The position numbers were made by a program, and so were the translations under genes. A DNA stretch of 64,000 nt from an uncultured Lentisphaerota bacterium (lineage in GTDB: Bacteria > Verrucomicrobiota > Kiritimatiellia > CAIQIC01): contig CAITZM010000052.1 in assembly GCA_903896925.1 (NCBI GenBank), forward strand, positions 1 to 64,000, in the 5' to 3' direction. The notes beneath the pieces are model-generated. The model was not told the origin of the DNA and did not search any database. It saw only the letters and a list, made by a program, of their open reading frames with translations. Positions 8,162 through 16,184 of the stretch are shown here, in pieces. Within the stretch, counting starts at the first letter, position 1. The number at the start of each line of letters is the position of its first letter.

Positions 8162-9391
8162 ATGAAAGACGAAAATGAAATTTTGGCGGTGGGCGCCGGA
8201 CTGGCCGTGCTTTATTTCGTACTGCATGCCATCTGGAATCTTATAGCCATATTATTTTATCTGGTTCTCCTATGGCTTCCGCCCCTCCTGTTTTCGGCTT
8301 TACTGGCGTGTCTTCCACCTGTCGTTACGTGGTTTGTATGCAGAATGTATAAGCATCATGGGCCCAAAGTATTGTCATCTAAATCCGATGACTTGAAGGC
8401 GCTTTGGGCGAAGAGCTGGCTTCAGCTCCTTCCGATGGCCGGCGTTGTCGTAGTTCTGGGGCTTTGGGCGCTCCTCATGCCACGGGGTGCCCCTTGGCCC
8501 GCGAATCGCGATATCATGACCGACGTGCTGGCCTGGGGCCAGAACGATACGTCCGTACAGCAGTTGTATGTCACCCGTGCTCCGGCCACCTTTCTTTTCT
8601 TGATTGCCCCGCTGATCGTTGGCTATTTCTTGCTCGCGTGTCTGTTACAGTCCAATGTAGTGCGGCGGTTTACCCGCATTGATGCCTGCATTCGCGGGAA
8701 CGATATTCACACTGCCTACCTTGGTAGCATGGACCGTCAGCTCGGTGCAGCCTATGGCGCCCTCGGTGCGCGCCGGACGGAGAGCTATGTCGAAAACTTC
8801 CGCGCATGGGTGACCGTCTCGTTGACCACGATTATGACTGATAACGCTCCACTGGAAACACGCGCCCGGAAGCTGAAAGATCAAGCTGGCAACGAGTTGG
8901 CCGTTGTGCGCCAACGTGTAAAAAAGTTTCAGACGGTGGAGCGCTTGTATAGGCAAGGCGTCAAGTTGCTCCAGACCCGCTCATCCGTGACCCTGCTGGA
9001 AAGTTTGGAAGATGCTCAACGAGCCCTGACTGCCCCCGCTTTTGTACAGTTGCTGGAAACGCGGCAATGGTCCCATGTGGATGCCTTTCTGCAGGCTGCG
9101 CATGAACAGCTTGAACGCATCATGGCACTTGCCGAAGAATGGCATGCGGGCGAAGCCTATGCGCGATCCGCCGCGCCGACAGGCGCTATGACGCTCGAAG
9201 AAGCACTCGGCCTGTTTGGATTATCGCGCAACTGCACTGCCGACGAGGTGAGCGCGCAGTACAAAAGGCTGGCCAGAATCTATCACCCTGACAGCCGCCC
9301 CGACGACGAAGGCAAACAACGTAACGAAGAAATGCTCAAACGAATTAATGCTGCGGAAGAAATGCTCAGCAAAAAACTGGAGGTATCATGA
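8162..9391 (+). CDS. Membrane protein with C-terminal DnaJ (J) domain
   Basis: The product is 409 residues. Hydrophobic helices lie at roughly 10-60 (one long or two), 90-110 and 140-165. A soluble, partly coiled-coil region spans about 175-330. A J domain follows from about 343 (LEEALGLFGLSRNCTADEV) with the Hsp70-stimulating HPD motif in IYHPDSRPDD near residue 375 and a helix IV start at KRINAAEEML. J domains recruit DnaK-type chaperones, so this protein would bring an Hsp70 to the membrane side of the system. Its stop overlaps the next start (ATGA, 9388-9391), coupling it to the vWA protein. The J domain is clear; the partner is inferred. Confidence 0.9.
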   Translation: MKDENEILAVGAGLAVLYFVLHAIWNLIAILFYLVLLWLPPLLFSALLACLPPVVTWFVCRMYKHHGPKVLSSKSDDLKALWAKSWLQLLPMAGVVVVLGLWALLMPRGAPWPANRDIMTDVLAWGQNDTSVQQLYVTRAPATFLFLIAPLIVGYFLLACLLQSNVVRRFTRIDACIRGNDIHTAYLGSMDRQLGAAYGALGARRTESYVENFRAWVTVSLTTIMTDNAPLETRARKLKDQAGNELAVVRQRVKKFQTVERLYRQGVKLLQTRSSVTLLESLEDAQRALTAPAFVQLLETRQWSHVDAFLQAAHEQLERIMALAEEWHAGEAYARSAAPTGAMTLEEALGLFGLSRNCTADEVSAQYKRLARIYHPDSRPDDEGKQRNEEMLKRINAAEEMLSKKLEVS

Positions 9392-10080
9392 ACGACAATA
9401 ATCCAACGCAGACCTTTCCGCATCGGAAGGGTCTATCATTAAGCATGAGCTTGGAGAATATCTCCGGGCTACGCGTGGCCCCCCGCCAGGCGGTTGCGGG
9501 TCGCGCTGTCCGGCTGCCGTATATGGTCGAAGATGGATGCCGCCGCGGAGGTGCCGATACGGTCTGGGCGTTGCTCGACATCTCCGGCAGCATGACGGGC
9601 GAGCCTCTGGAGGAAGCCATGCGCGGCTTCATTGATTTTTGCCGCGCGGGCGTTCAACAGGGCTATCGCGTAGGGTTTATTGCCTTCAATGATGCTCTCC
9701 ATGAGCTATCACCGGCCACAGACAAGATCAGAGACCTTGAGGAGAGCATTCAGAATCTGTACGCGGGTGGCGGCACGATCATGGCCGCCCCCATCCGCCA
9801 TGCGGCTGAGAAGATGAAGGAGGCAAGCGGCGCGCGAGTCATCTTCCTGGTGACTGATGGCTTTCCCGCTGATCCCGAAGAAACGGTTACCCTAGCGCAG
9901 GATTGTCATCGGGACGGTATCGATATCATTGCACTGGGCACCGGGAGTGCCGATCACGAGTTCTTGAAACGCCTGGCATCGCGGACGGATTTGGCGCGAC
10001 ATGTGCCCCAGACGGAGTTGCACCTCAGCATCGCGCAGACCTCCCGGCTTTTGTTGAAATCAGTCTCACGCCCCAGATAA
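9388..10080 (+). CDS. von Willebrand factor A (MIDAS) domain protein, TerY-like
   Basis: The product is 230 residues, cytosolic (no leader), and essentially one vWA domain. The MIDAS motif DISGSM lies near residue 64. The downstream TIMAAPIRHA segment supplies the metal-binding Thr, and VIFLVTDGFPAD gives the metal-binding Asp. It is closest in style to TerY-type vWA proteins, which pair with ATPases in tellurite-resistance-like and NTP-dependent conflict systems. It is coupled by ATGA overlap to the J-domain gene and followed within 25 bases by the Cys-rich gene. Expected to act as a metal-dependent adaptor between the ATPase and other components (inference from family). Confidence 0.93.
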   Translation: MNDNNPTQTFPHRKGLSLSMSLENISGLRVAPRQAVAGRAVRLPYMVEDGCRRGGADTVWALLDISGSMTGEPLEEAMRGFIDFCRAGVQQGYRVGFIAFNDALHELSPATDKIRDLEESIQNLYAGGGTIMAAPIRHAAEKMKEASGARVIFLVTDGFPADPEETVTLAQDCHRDGIDIIALGTGSADHEFLKRLASRTDLARHVPQTELHLSIAQTSRLLLKSVSRPR

Positions 10081-10103
10081 GAACGATGCCACAAGGTGAA
10101 ATG

Positions 10104-10523
10104 ATGAAGACGAAAATTTTTGGTGAGATTCTGAGCCAGTTTCAACGGGAAGGCAGACCTGTGCCGCGATGTGGCGGGACTCAGTGTTGCCATTACGGCG
10201 AGGGCTGCGCCTTGGGCTATCCACTGGTTAGTGAGTTGCAGGGGTTCGGTCTTGGCTGGGATGGGCTGCAACAAATCTGGCGCGTGCCGCTCGGTTCGCT
10301 CGTGCGCGAAATATACAGCTATGGTTTTCGCGAGTTTTGGGAGACCTGCCAAGGACAGCCCTCTGCCCCGCCTTGGCTTTTGCCCTGCTGCCATACAGAC
10401 TGCGCTTTCCGGTCTTGTCGGCATCTCAGTGCCCCATGGCCACGTACCCATTTACACCATTTGAATGGCAGTCAGCGGAATAGGTCCGTCGTCTGTACCA
10501 TTCAGGAAAAGGAAAGATCATGA
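10104..10523 (+). CDS. Small cysteine-rich hypothetical protein (putative metal binder)
   Basis: The product is 139 residues with about ten Cys grouped in two clusters, CGGTQCCHYGEGC and CCHTDCAFRSC. The spacing suits zinc or iron-sulfur binding. A Trp/Gly-rich stretch lies between them. No family is recognised. The start is taken at ATG 10104, with AAGG about 7 bases upstream; ATG 10101 and ATG 10086 are alternatives. The last codons overlap the next gene (ATGA at 10520-10523). A Cys-cluster adaptor following a vWA protein recalls the zinc-ribbon partners of TerY-type vWA proteins, but homology is not shown. Confidence 0.72.
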   Translation: MKTKIFGEILSQFQREGRPVPRCGGTQCCHYGEGCALGYPLVSELQGFGLGWDGLQQIWRVPLGSLVREIYSYGFREFWETCQGQPSAPPWLLPCCHTDCAFRSCRHLSAPWPRTHLHHLNGSQRNRSVVCTIQEKERS

Positions 10524-10717
10524 GCAGCTATGCAGTCAAAGTGGTACCCAACGGAGTGCATGTGGTGGACATCAAGAGCGGCGCGATCAAACGATCCATC
10601 CCGGGTGATGCCGTAAATGCCCAGTTGGTGGACAGCAACACAGTCCAAGTTACACATCGTGATGGCAAGGTCCGAGTGTATGACATCACCTCGGGGGCTT
10701 TGAAACGCTCTATTTAG
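10520..10717 (+). CDS. 65-residue protein with two internal beta repeats
   Basis: The reading frame is short but well supported. It begins in an ATGA overlap with the preceding stop, is preceded by AAGGAAAG, and codes for two similar halves: VHVVDIKSGAIKRSI at residues 14-28 and VRVYDITSGALKRSI at 51-65. Each half looks like a beta-hairpin module of the WD/PQQ-blade kind (V-V-DI-SGA-KRSI). Two blades cannot form a propeller alone, so it may oligomerise or complete a partner's beta structure. It is the last gene of the island's rightward operon. Function unknown. Confidence 0.7.
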   Translation: MSSYAVKVVPNGVHVVDIKSGAIKRSIPGDAVNAQLVDSNTVQVTHRDGKVRVYDITSGALKRSI

Positions 10718-11044
10718 TTAGTAGATCCACTAGCCATTCATTCTGTTCCCTCACGGCAGAGTTCCCTGCGACATTTTATGGGGTCAAGACGATGGGGCTG
10801 TCCAATGGTTATCAGTCCTGCTTGTTGACAACTCCGGGCGGCTCGCTCCCAGCGCGCCTGCAGCTGCATTGCTCGAAAATCGCGACCGCACCGCGAATGT
10901 TTTTGTCATTTTGCACATGGTTTTCCTAGGCCCTTTATACTCGTCCCCTCCGGGGTCAGGTCTACATTTTCATACAATTGAAATACGTGACCACTTTCGA
11001 GCCTTCTGCCAGCGTCCCTATTTGCGCGCTCCGCCACGACTGCT
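10718..11044. other. Non-coding right boundary of the island
   Basis: There is no gene in this 327-base stretch between convergent operons. It contains the right copy of the flanking repeat. No clear terminator hairpin with a U run was found. Composition returns to the high-GC background by about 11030. Confidence 0.55.
10953..10977 (+). repeat. Right copy of island-flanking inverted repeat
   Basis: The plus strand starts GGGTCAGGTCTACA and continues TTTTCATACAA. It pairs with the minus-strand copy at 751-776: 14 identical bases, then about 6 of 11. The copies lie about 10.2 kb apart and enclose all 11 island genes. Confidence 0.7.
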
Positions 11045-12853
11045 TCACCGCCGGGCGGCGTGCAGTTTGAGGCGGGCAAAGGACTCCATCAGCACCGCAC
11101 GGTCCGCGTCCCGGTAGCTCGGGGGCAGGTAGCGGCGGTCGGAACAGGCGAGCACGGCCGCCAGCTCCTGCAGGGCGAGCAGGTCCGGGTCGAGCGGATC
11201 GATGAAGGAGTTCACCGCCTCCTCGATGTCGGCCAGCTGCACGTCATCGTCGCGCTTGGCAAGCACGGCGCGCTCTTTCGACCGGGTGAGGATGGCCTCG
11301 ATATCACTGCCGGTCAGCGGCCGGCTGCCGAGATGCTCGCGGACATAAGCCGTGATTTCATCGGCGAGGGCAATCTTCTTCACCTTGGCAACAACCGTGA
11401 ACAGCTCGGCCACATCGTCCGGGCCCTGCGCCGGAAACAACGGCACGCACAGGCCGAAGCGGCCCTGGCGCTTCATGTCGATGGCGAGCAGGTCCGGGCG
11501 GGAGGTCATCGCCACCCACAGCTCGCGCCCCCGCAGCGTGGCGTCGCCGATGTGCGCGGCGAACGCGGCAAACACCCGGCTGGAGACGCCGCTGTCACCG
11601 GAGTCCGTATCCCGCGAGCCAAAGACGGCGTCGGCCTCGTCCACGACCACAATCACCGGACCCAGCGCGCGGATGGTCATCAGGATCTGCGCCTGCTGCC
11701 GCTCGGTGTCGCCCACCCATTTGGAGCGGAACTCGCCCAACTCCATCACCGGCAGGCCGCACTCGCTGGCAAAACAATCCACGAGAAAAGATTTTCCGAC
11801 GCCGACGCGCCCGGGCAACAGGACGCCGCGCTCGAGCACGTCGGTTTTGTTGTTTTTGATAAGCCAGGCCAGCTCGCGCAGCTTGGCCTTCGCCGCCGTG
11901 TGCGTGGCGACGCGGTCGAGCGTGACGCCCGGCTTGGGATCCTTGAAGCGCACCAGCCCCTGGCAGAACTCTTCGATGAGCCGCTTCTTGCTGGCCGCCA
12001 GATGCTCGGCCGTGATCCGGATGCCGTTGCGGATCGCATCGGCGACGAAGTGCTGGAGACGCAGCAGGTTCAGGCCCGCCGTCCGCTGCGCCAGTTCCGC
12101 GGGCGTAAAATCGCTCCACTCGGAGAAGGCGCGGCCGTCCGCCAATTTCTCAGCCCAGCCGGATTGCAGGAAGCGTTGCCGCTCGTCGGCATCGGGCAAT
12201 TCGATGCGGATCTGGGCCACATGCGGGTTGCGCAGCAGGTCGGCGTGCAGCTCGGTCGCGGTCTCCGTGACCAGCAGGACGCCGACATCGATGCGCGCCA
12301 GCTCCGGCGCCGAGGCCCATTTCAGGAACGTGACCAGGTTGATGCGTTCCTCGACGCTCGCGCCCGCCTGCTCGGTGGCCGGGATCAGCTTCTCGGGGAA
12401 ATCGACGACCAGCGTGACGCCTTTCCACTGGCGGTCGTCCTCGGCCACCTTGAGGAAGAAACGCGTGAGCAGCGGCGCCAGGGCCAGAAAGCCCTTGGGC
12501 AGCCCCTGCTGGTGAAAGTTCGTGTTCTCGACGTTGTCAAAAACTTCCAGCCACTCGAAGAACCGCCGCTGCATCTCCGCCGAGCCGAAGGACAGGCCGC
12601 CGGAGATGTCGTAGAACAGCAGGCAGGACCGCTCGGGAAACAGGCGGCCCGACAGGAACGCCTTCAGCGGCACATAGCTGAGCCGGTCGCCCTCGGGTAG
12701 CGGGAAGAGGTCGAAAATATTGCCATGCAAGACGAACAGCGCGTAGCTGCCGCCGTTCCAGCGCCGCGCCAGGTCGAGCGCCCAGCCGCGCAGGGGCAGG
12801 CGCGCCACGGATGTCGCGGTATCGGCGGAAGCGGTGGTGTTCGGTTGGCTCAT
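11045..12853 (-). CDS. AAA+ ATPase, Ycf46-like, with degenerate N-terminal AAA half
   Basis: The product is 602 residues. The active AAA module is C-terminal: Walker A LLPGRVGVGKS near residue 350, then KWVGDTERQ (pore region), Walker B IVVVDEADAVFGSR, sensor VAMTSRPD and arginine-finger region KRQGRFG. The N-terminal half (ALFVLHGNIFDLF, TLVVDFPEKLIPA, GVLLVTETATEL) looks like a second AAA core without Walker motifs, as in Ycf46-type proteins. It is cytosolic and the last gene of the leftward operon, 36 bases after the coiled-coil gene. Pairing of an AAA+ unfoldase with vWA and PspA-like proteins suggests envelope-linked remodelling; substrate unknown. Confidence 0.9.
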   Translation of the reverse strand: MSQPNTTASADTATSVARLPLRGWALDLARRWNGGSYALFVLHGNIFDLFPLPEGDRLSYVPLKAFLSGRLFPERSCLLFYDISGGLSFGSAEMQRRFFEWLEVFDNVENTNFHQQGLPKGFLALAPLLTRFFLKVAEDDRQWKGVTLVVDFPEKLIPATEQAGASVEERINLVTFLKWASAPELARIDVGVLLVTETATELHADLLRNPHVAQIRIELPDADERQRFLQSGWAEKLADGRAFSEWSDFTPAELAQRTAGLNLLRLQHFVADAIRNGIRITAEHLAASKKRLIEEFCQGLVRFKDPKPGVTLDRVATHTAAKAKLRELAWLIKNNKTDVLERGVLLPGRVGVGKSFLVDCFASECGLPVMELGEFRSKWVGDTERQQAQILMTIRALGPVIVVVDEADAVFGSRDTDSGDSGVSSRVFAAFAAHIGDATLRGRELWVAMTSRPDLLAIDMKRQGRFGLCVPLFPAQGPDDVAELFTVVAKVKKIALADEITAYVREHLGSRPLTGSDIEAILTRSKERAVLAKRDDDVQLADIEEAVNSFIDPLDPDLLALQELAAVLACSDRRYLPPSYRDADRAVLMESFARLKLHAARR

Positions 12854-12889
12854 GCGGTGGGTGCTCCGGTCATGGCGATTGAACGCCGT

Positions 12890-13840
12890 TCATGTGCGTT
12901 GTTTGACCGCCGGCCGCACGACGCGCGCCGGGTCGGGCAGCACCGGCGGTACGCTGGCCGCATACCCCACGCGCAGCTCGGTCGCCGGCATGTCGGCCAC
13001 AAGGTCCTTGAATTCGTCCAGCTCGGACAGCCATTTGTTGGTCTGGTCCAAATGCTCGACCGTCGCGTCGATGCGGGCGGTCAGCGCCTCGGCATTCTTC
13101 GTGGCGACGGCGTCGGCGCGGATGAGCTTGATCTGCTGGTCGAGCCGCTCCTGCTCCGAGACCACCAGCGCCAGATTTTCCTGGGCCTGGTCCAGCCGCT
13201 GCTGGCGTTTGCGCAGGACCTCCAGCCGTTCGAGCCGCGAGCCGAGGTAGCGTTGCTTGGTATCCAGCGCGGCCCCGTTCCCGGCGCTTTTGAGCGCATC
13301 GAGTTCGCCGGTCAGCCGCTTGGCCTCGGCTTCGGCGTCCTTGAGCACGTTGGGCAGGTCATCCCGGCGCTCGGTTTCCAGAAACTGGTCGAGCGATTCC
13401 TCGATGCCGAGCAGGCGGAGATAGGTCCACATGAGCTCGTCCAGCTTGCGCAGGCGCGGGTCGGGGCCGGTATCGGCAGCGACCAGCGCATTGTCCGCGC
13501 CGGCGGTCTCGATATCGCGGCAGACGGCGGCCAGGCGGTTGTAGCGGTCACACCGTGACGAAGAGAGCGATTTCAGCAACGCATCGCGGCGCTGGACGAA
13601 CTCGGCGACCCGCTGCAGCTCGACCGCGCGCCGCGCGCTCTCGGCGCGCCGGTCCACCCAGCGGCGGAAGAATCCCAAGTCGGGCAGGTAAATCCAGCCG
13701 AGCGCATACAGCGTGCCCCCGACGATCAAGCCGAGGAGGTTGGCGCTGAGGAAGCCCACGCCGAGCGTGAGCAGGCCCAGCGACGCATGCTGCGGGCTGC
13801 GCAGGAACTCTCCGCGGTAATTGGGCGGTTGCTCTTCCAT
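12890..13840 (-). CDS. Membrane-anchored coiled-coil protein
   Basis: The product is 316 residues. A hydrophobic hairpin near residues 18-55 (LGLLTLGVGFLSANLLGL, VGGTLYALGWIYL) is followed by a long, heptad-rich, charged coiled coil (about 60-280) with many Arg, Glu, Leu and Ala. The C-terminus is basic. No enzyme motif is visible. It sits between the small membrane protein and the AAA+ ATPase and probably forms a membrane-bound scaffold or adaptor for the ATPase. No family recognised; topology is inferred from hydrophobicity. Confidence 0.85.
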   Translation of the reverse strand: MEEQPPNYRGEFLRSPQHASLGLLTLGVGFLSANLLGLIVGGTLYALGWIYLPDLGFFRRWVDRRAESARRAVELQRVAEFVQRRDALLKSLSSSRCDRYNRLAAVCRDIETAGADNALVAADTGPDPRLRKLDELMWTYLRLLGIEESLDQFLETERRDDLPNVLKDAEAEAKRLTGELDALKSAGNGAALDTKQRYLGSRLERLEVLRKRQQRLDQAQENLALVVSEQERLDQQIKLIRADAVATKNAEALTARIDATVEHLDQTNKWLSELDEFKDLVADMPATELRVGYAASVPPVLPDPARVVRPAVKQRT

Positions 13841-13896
13841 ATCGGTCGCTGTCTAGTTTAGTGAATCGTCCTGCAGGATGACATGCCAAATTTGGG

Positions 13897-14448
13897 CTAT
13901 ACGTTCGGAAACTTGGGCGGCACCTGCTTGGGTTCGTCGCGGCCGCGAAAGAGCATGTACGAGCCCCATTTGAGCAGGGCAAACAAGCCCGCCGCCAGGA
14001 GGAACAGTTTTTCGATCGAGCCGCCGAAGAACAGAAAAATCCGCGTCTTCTGGATGGCCAGCGCCATGACAAAGCTGCACCCGACCATCACCATCAGCCC
14101 CGACAGCCGGTCAAAACCGGGCACGTCATCGAAGGAGACGTTTTTCCGGATGAGCACCAGCGTGACGATCATCGAGACGATGGGCAGGAAATAAACCAGC
14201 AGGTTGGCGTCGAGCAGGTTTTCGTTGCTGAAGAAAAGCGTGTAGGCCGTGATCACGCCGGCAAACATGCCGGGCACGCACACCAGGTAGACCAGCACGG
14301 AGTAAATATATTTCCACGGCGGAAGCCGGCCCTGCCCCTTGCCGTGCAACTGGCCCACCAGCCACGCCAGCACGGGCGGGAGCACGAAGACCAGCAACAG
14401 CAGCACAGGATGCTGGCCGGCCCAGTGGATGAGGTCGCGCGTTGTCAT
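13897..14448 (-). CDS. Small four-helix membrane protein
   Basis: The product is 183 residues with four hydrophobic segments: VLLLLVFVLPPVLAWLVG, YIYSVLVYLVCVPGMFAGVI, LVYFLPIVSMIVTLVLI, and a C-terminal region around FVMALAIQKTRIFLFF/LFLLAAGLFALL. It starts one base after the ABC ATPase stop, so it is almost certainly co-translated. I recognise no family. It may be an extra membrane subunit of the transporter-like complex. Confidence 0.85.
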   Translation of the reverse strand: MTTRDLIHWAGQHPVLLLLVFVLPPVLAWLVGQLHGKGQGRLPPWKYIYSVLVYLVCVPGMFAGVITAYTLFFSNENLLDANLLVYFLPIVSMIVTLVLIRKNVSFDDVPGFDRLSGLMVMVGCSFVMALAIQKTRIFLFFGGSIEKLFLLAAGLFALLKWGSYMLFRGRDEPKQVPPKFPNV

Positions 14449-14449
14449 A

Positions 14450-15322
14450 TCAGGCGTGTCGCTGCCATTTCTCGAGGCCGGGCAGCTCGCCGGCGGGCGG
14501 GGCGTCCGTTTCCAGGCGCTGCAGCAGCTCCTGCGTCAGCTCGTTGAACCAGGGGCGCTTGCGCATGACCTCGGGCGGCTCGTCGGGGCGCGGCAGCTGC
14601 AATTCCTCGACCAGGCGGCCCGGCTTCGCAGCCATGCGCATCACGCGGTCGCCCAGGTAGATCGCCTCCTCCATCGAGTGCGTCACGAGGAACACGGTGC
14701 TCTGCTGCTCCCGCCACAGGCGCACGAGCAGCTCCTGCATCTGCATCCGGATCTTCGGGTCCAGCGCGCCGAACGGTTCGTCCATCAGCAGGATTTTCGG
14801 CTCCAGGATGAGTGTGGAGGCGATGGACACGCGCTGCTGCATGCCGCCCGACAGCTCGGACGGATACTTGTCCTCCGCGCCGTCGAGGCCGACCTTTTGC
14901 GCCCAGTCGTGCGCCCGGTCGCGCCGCTCCTTGCCGCCGACACCGCGCAGCTTCAGGCCAAAGGCGATGTTCTCCGCGACCGTCAGATGGGGCATGAGCG
15001 AATACTTCTGGTCCACCATGCCGCGATCCGAACCCGGCTGCTCGATGGGCTTTCCGAAAACATGCGTTTCGCCGGAGGTGGCCGGGAAATGGGGGCGCAG
15101 CCCGGCGATGATCCTCAACAGCGTGGATTTCCCGCAACCCGAGGGGCCGACAATGGCGATGAGTTCGCCCGCGTCCGGCAGATCGTGGACCACGAACGAA
15201 ACGTCCTGGATCGCCACCTTGGCGTTCGCGCCTGCGCCGAACGCTTTTGTGACCTTGTTGAAGCGCACGACTTCGGGCAGTTTCGACGGCACGGAGGCAT
15301 GTGCTGGTGTGGGTTCGGCCAT
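14450..15322 (-). CDS. ABC transporter ATPase, NitT/TauT (SsuB/TauB) type
   Basis: The product is 290 residues from the ATG at 15322; an upstream in-frame ATG at 15364 would run deep into the permease gene. Walker A GPSGCGKST, signature LSGGMQQRVSIAS, Walker B ILLMDEPFGALD and the switch His in VFLVTHSMEEA are all intact. This layout is typical of importers of nitrate, taurine, sulfonates or thiamine precursors. It starts immediately after the permease stop and pairs with that permease and with the binding protein fused to an OmpA domain. An active ATPase is certain; the ligand is not predictable. Confidence 0.96.
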   Translation of the reverse strand: MAEPTPAHASVPSKLPEVVRFNKVTKAFGAGANAKVAIQDVSFVVHDLPDAGELIAIVGPSGCGKSTLLRIIAGLRPHFPATSGETHVFGKPIEQPGSDRGMVDQKYSLMPHLTVAENIAFGLKLRGVGGKERRDRAHDWAQKVGLDGAEDKYPSELSGGMQQRVSIASTLILEPKILLMDEPFGALDPKIRMQMQELLVRLWREQQSTVFLVTHSMEEAIYLGDRVMRMAAKPGRLVEELQLPRPDEPPEVMRKRPWFNELTQELLQRLETDAPPAGELPGLEKWQRHA

Positions 15323-15323
15323 G

Positions 15324-16184
15324 TTACTTCCGGTTTTCGTAGGGGAACAGCAGTCGTCCGCCAAACCGCCAGAGCTGGTCGCACGCGACGGCGATCACCA
15401 CGATGACGATGATGATGGCGAAGACGGCATTGGTATGGCCGCGCCGGTTCGAGATGTCGATCAGGTAGCCCAAACCGCGCTCGGCGTTGACGACCTCCGC
15501 CAGGATGATCCAGCCCCAGCCGACGCCGTACACGCCGCGCAGATGGTCCCAGATGTTGGCCTGCGCCACGGGGAACAGGACATAGCGCACCAGCTGCCAC
15601 TGGCTCGCGCCCTTGGTCACGGCCACGTCGAGATACGCGACGGGCACATTGGCGATATCCTTGATGACCAGGGGCAGCAGGGCCACGAAGCAGCCGATGA
15701 AGAGAAACCCGACCTTCTGCGTCTCGCTCAGGCCGAACCACGCCAGCGTCAGCGGCACGAACACGACGATCGGCACGTAGGCGCCGACCAGCGCCAGCGG
15801 CCGGAAGAACGCGGACACCGGCGGGAAGGTGGCCATGTAGACGCCCAGCGGCACCGCAACGATCGCGGCCAGCGAGAACCCGATTGTCACGCGCACGAAG
15901 GAGGTGAGGGCGCTGCGCACGAGCCCCTGCTCGAAGTGGAGCGTGGGGAACGCCTGCAACACCTCCAGCGGGCTGGGCAGGATGATGGGCGAGAGGATGC
16001 GGGCTTCCACGGTGGCCCCGTGGGTCACGAACCACCACCCCAGCAGCGTGAGCCCCACGAAGCCGACGGTCAGGCCCAGCGCGCCGGCTTCCGAAAGGTC
16101 GGCACGCACCCTCAACCGGCCAAACCGCACGACGAGCGTAAGCAGCACCACGAAGGCGAGGGCAAAGATGAAGAAACCGACCAC
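15324..16184 (-). CDS. ABC transporter permease, BPD_transp_1 (NitT/TauT type)
   Basis: The product is 286 residues with about six membrane helices. Near the C-terminus the cytoplasmic EAA-like loop (EVVNAERGLGYLIDI, about 225-240) is the ATPase docking site of the SsuC/TauC family. The start codon is GTG 16184, overlapping the TAG stop of the binding-protein gene by one base (TAGTG), with AAGGA just upstream; translation is therefore coupled. It forms the membrane channel for the ATPase at 14450-15322. The family is clear; the ligand is unknown. Confidence 0.95.
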   Translation of the reverse strand: MVGFFIFALAFVVLLTLVVRFGRLRVRADLSEAGALGLTVGFVGLTLLGWWFVTHGATVEARILSPIILPSPLEVLQAFPTLHFEQGLVRSALTSFVRVTIGFSLAAIVAVPLGVYMATFPPVSAFFRPLALVGAYVPIVVFVPLTLAWFGLSETQKVGFLFIGCFVALLPLVIKDIANVPVAYLDVAVTKGASQWQLVRYVLFPVAQANIWDHLRGVYGVGWGWIILAEVVNAERGLGYLIDISNRRGHTNAVFAIIIVIVVIAVACDQLWRFGGRLLFPYENRK

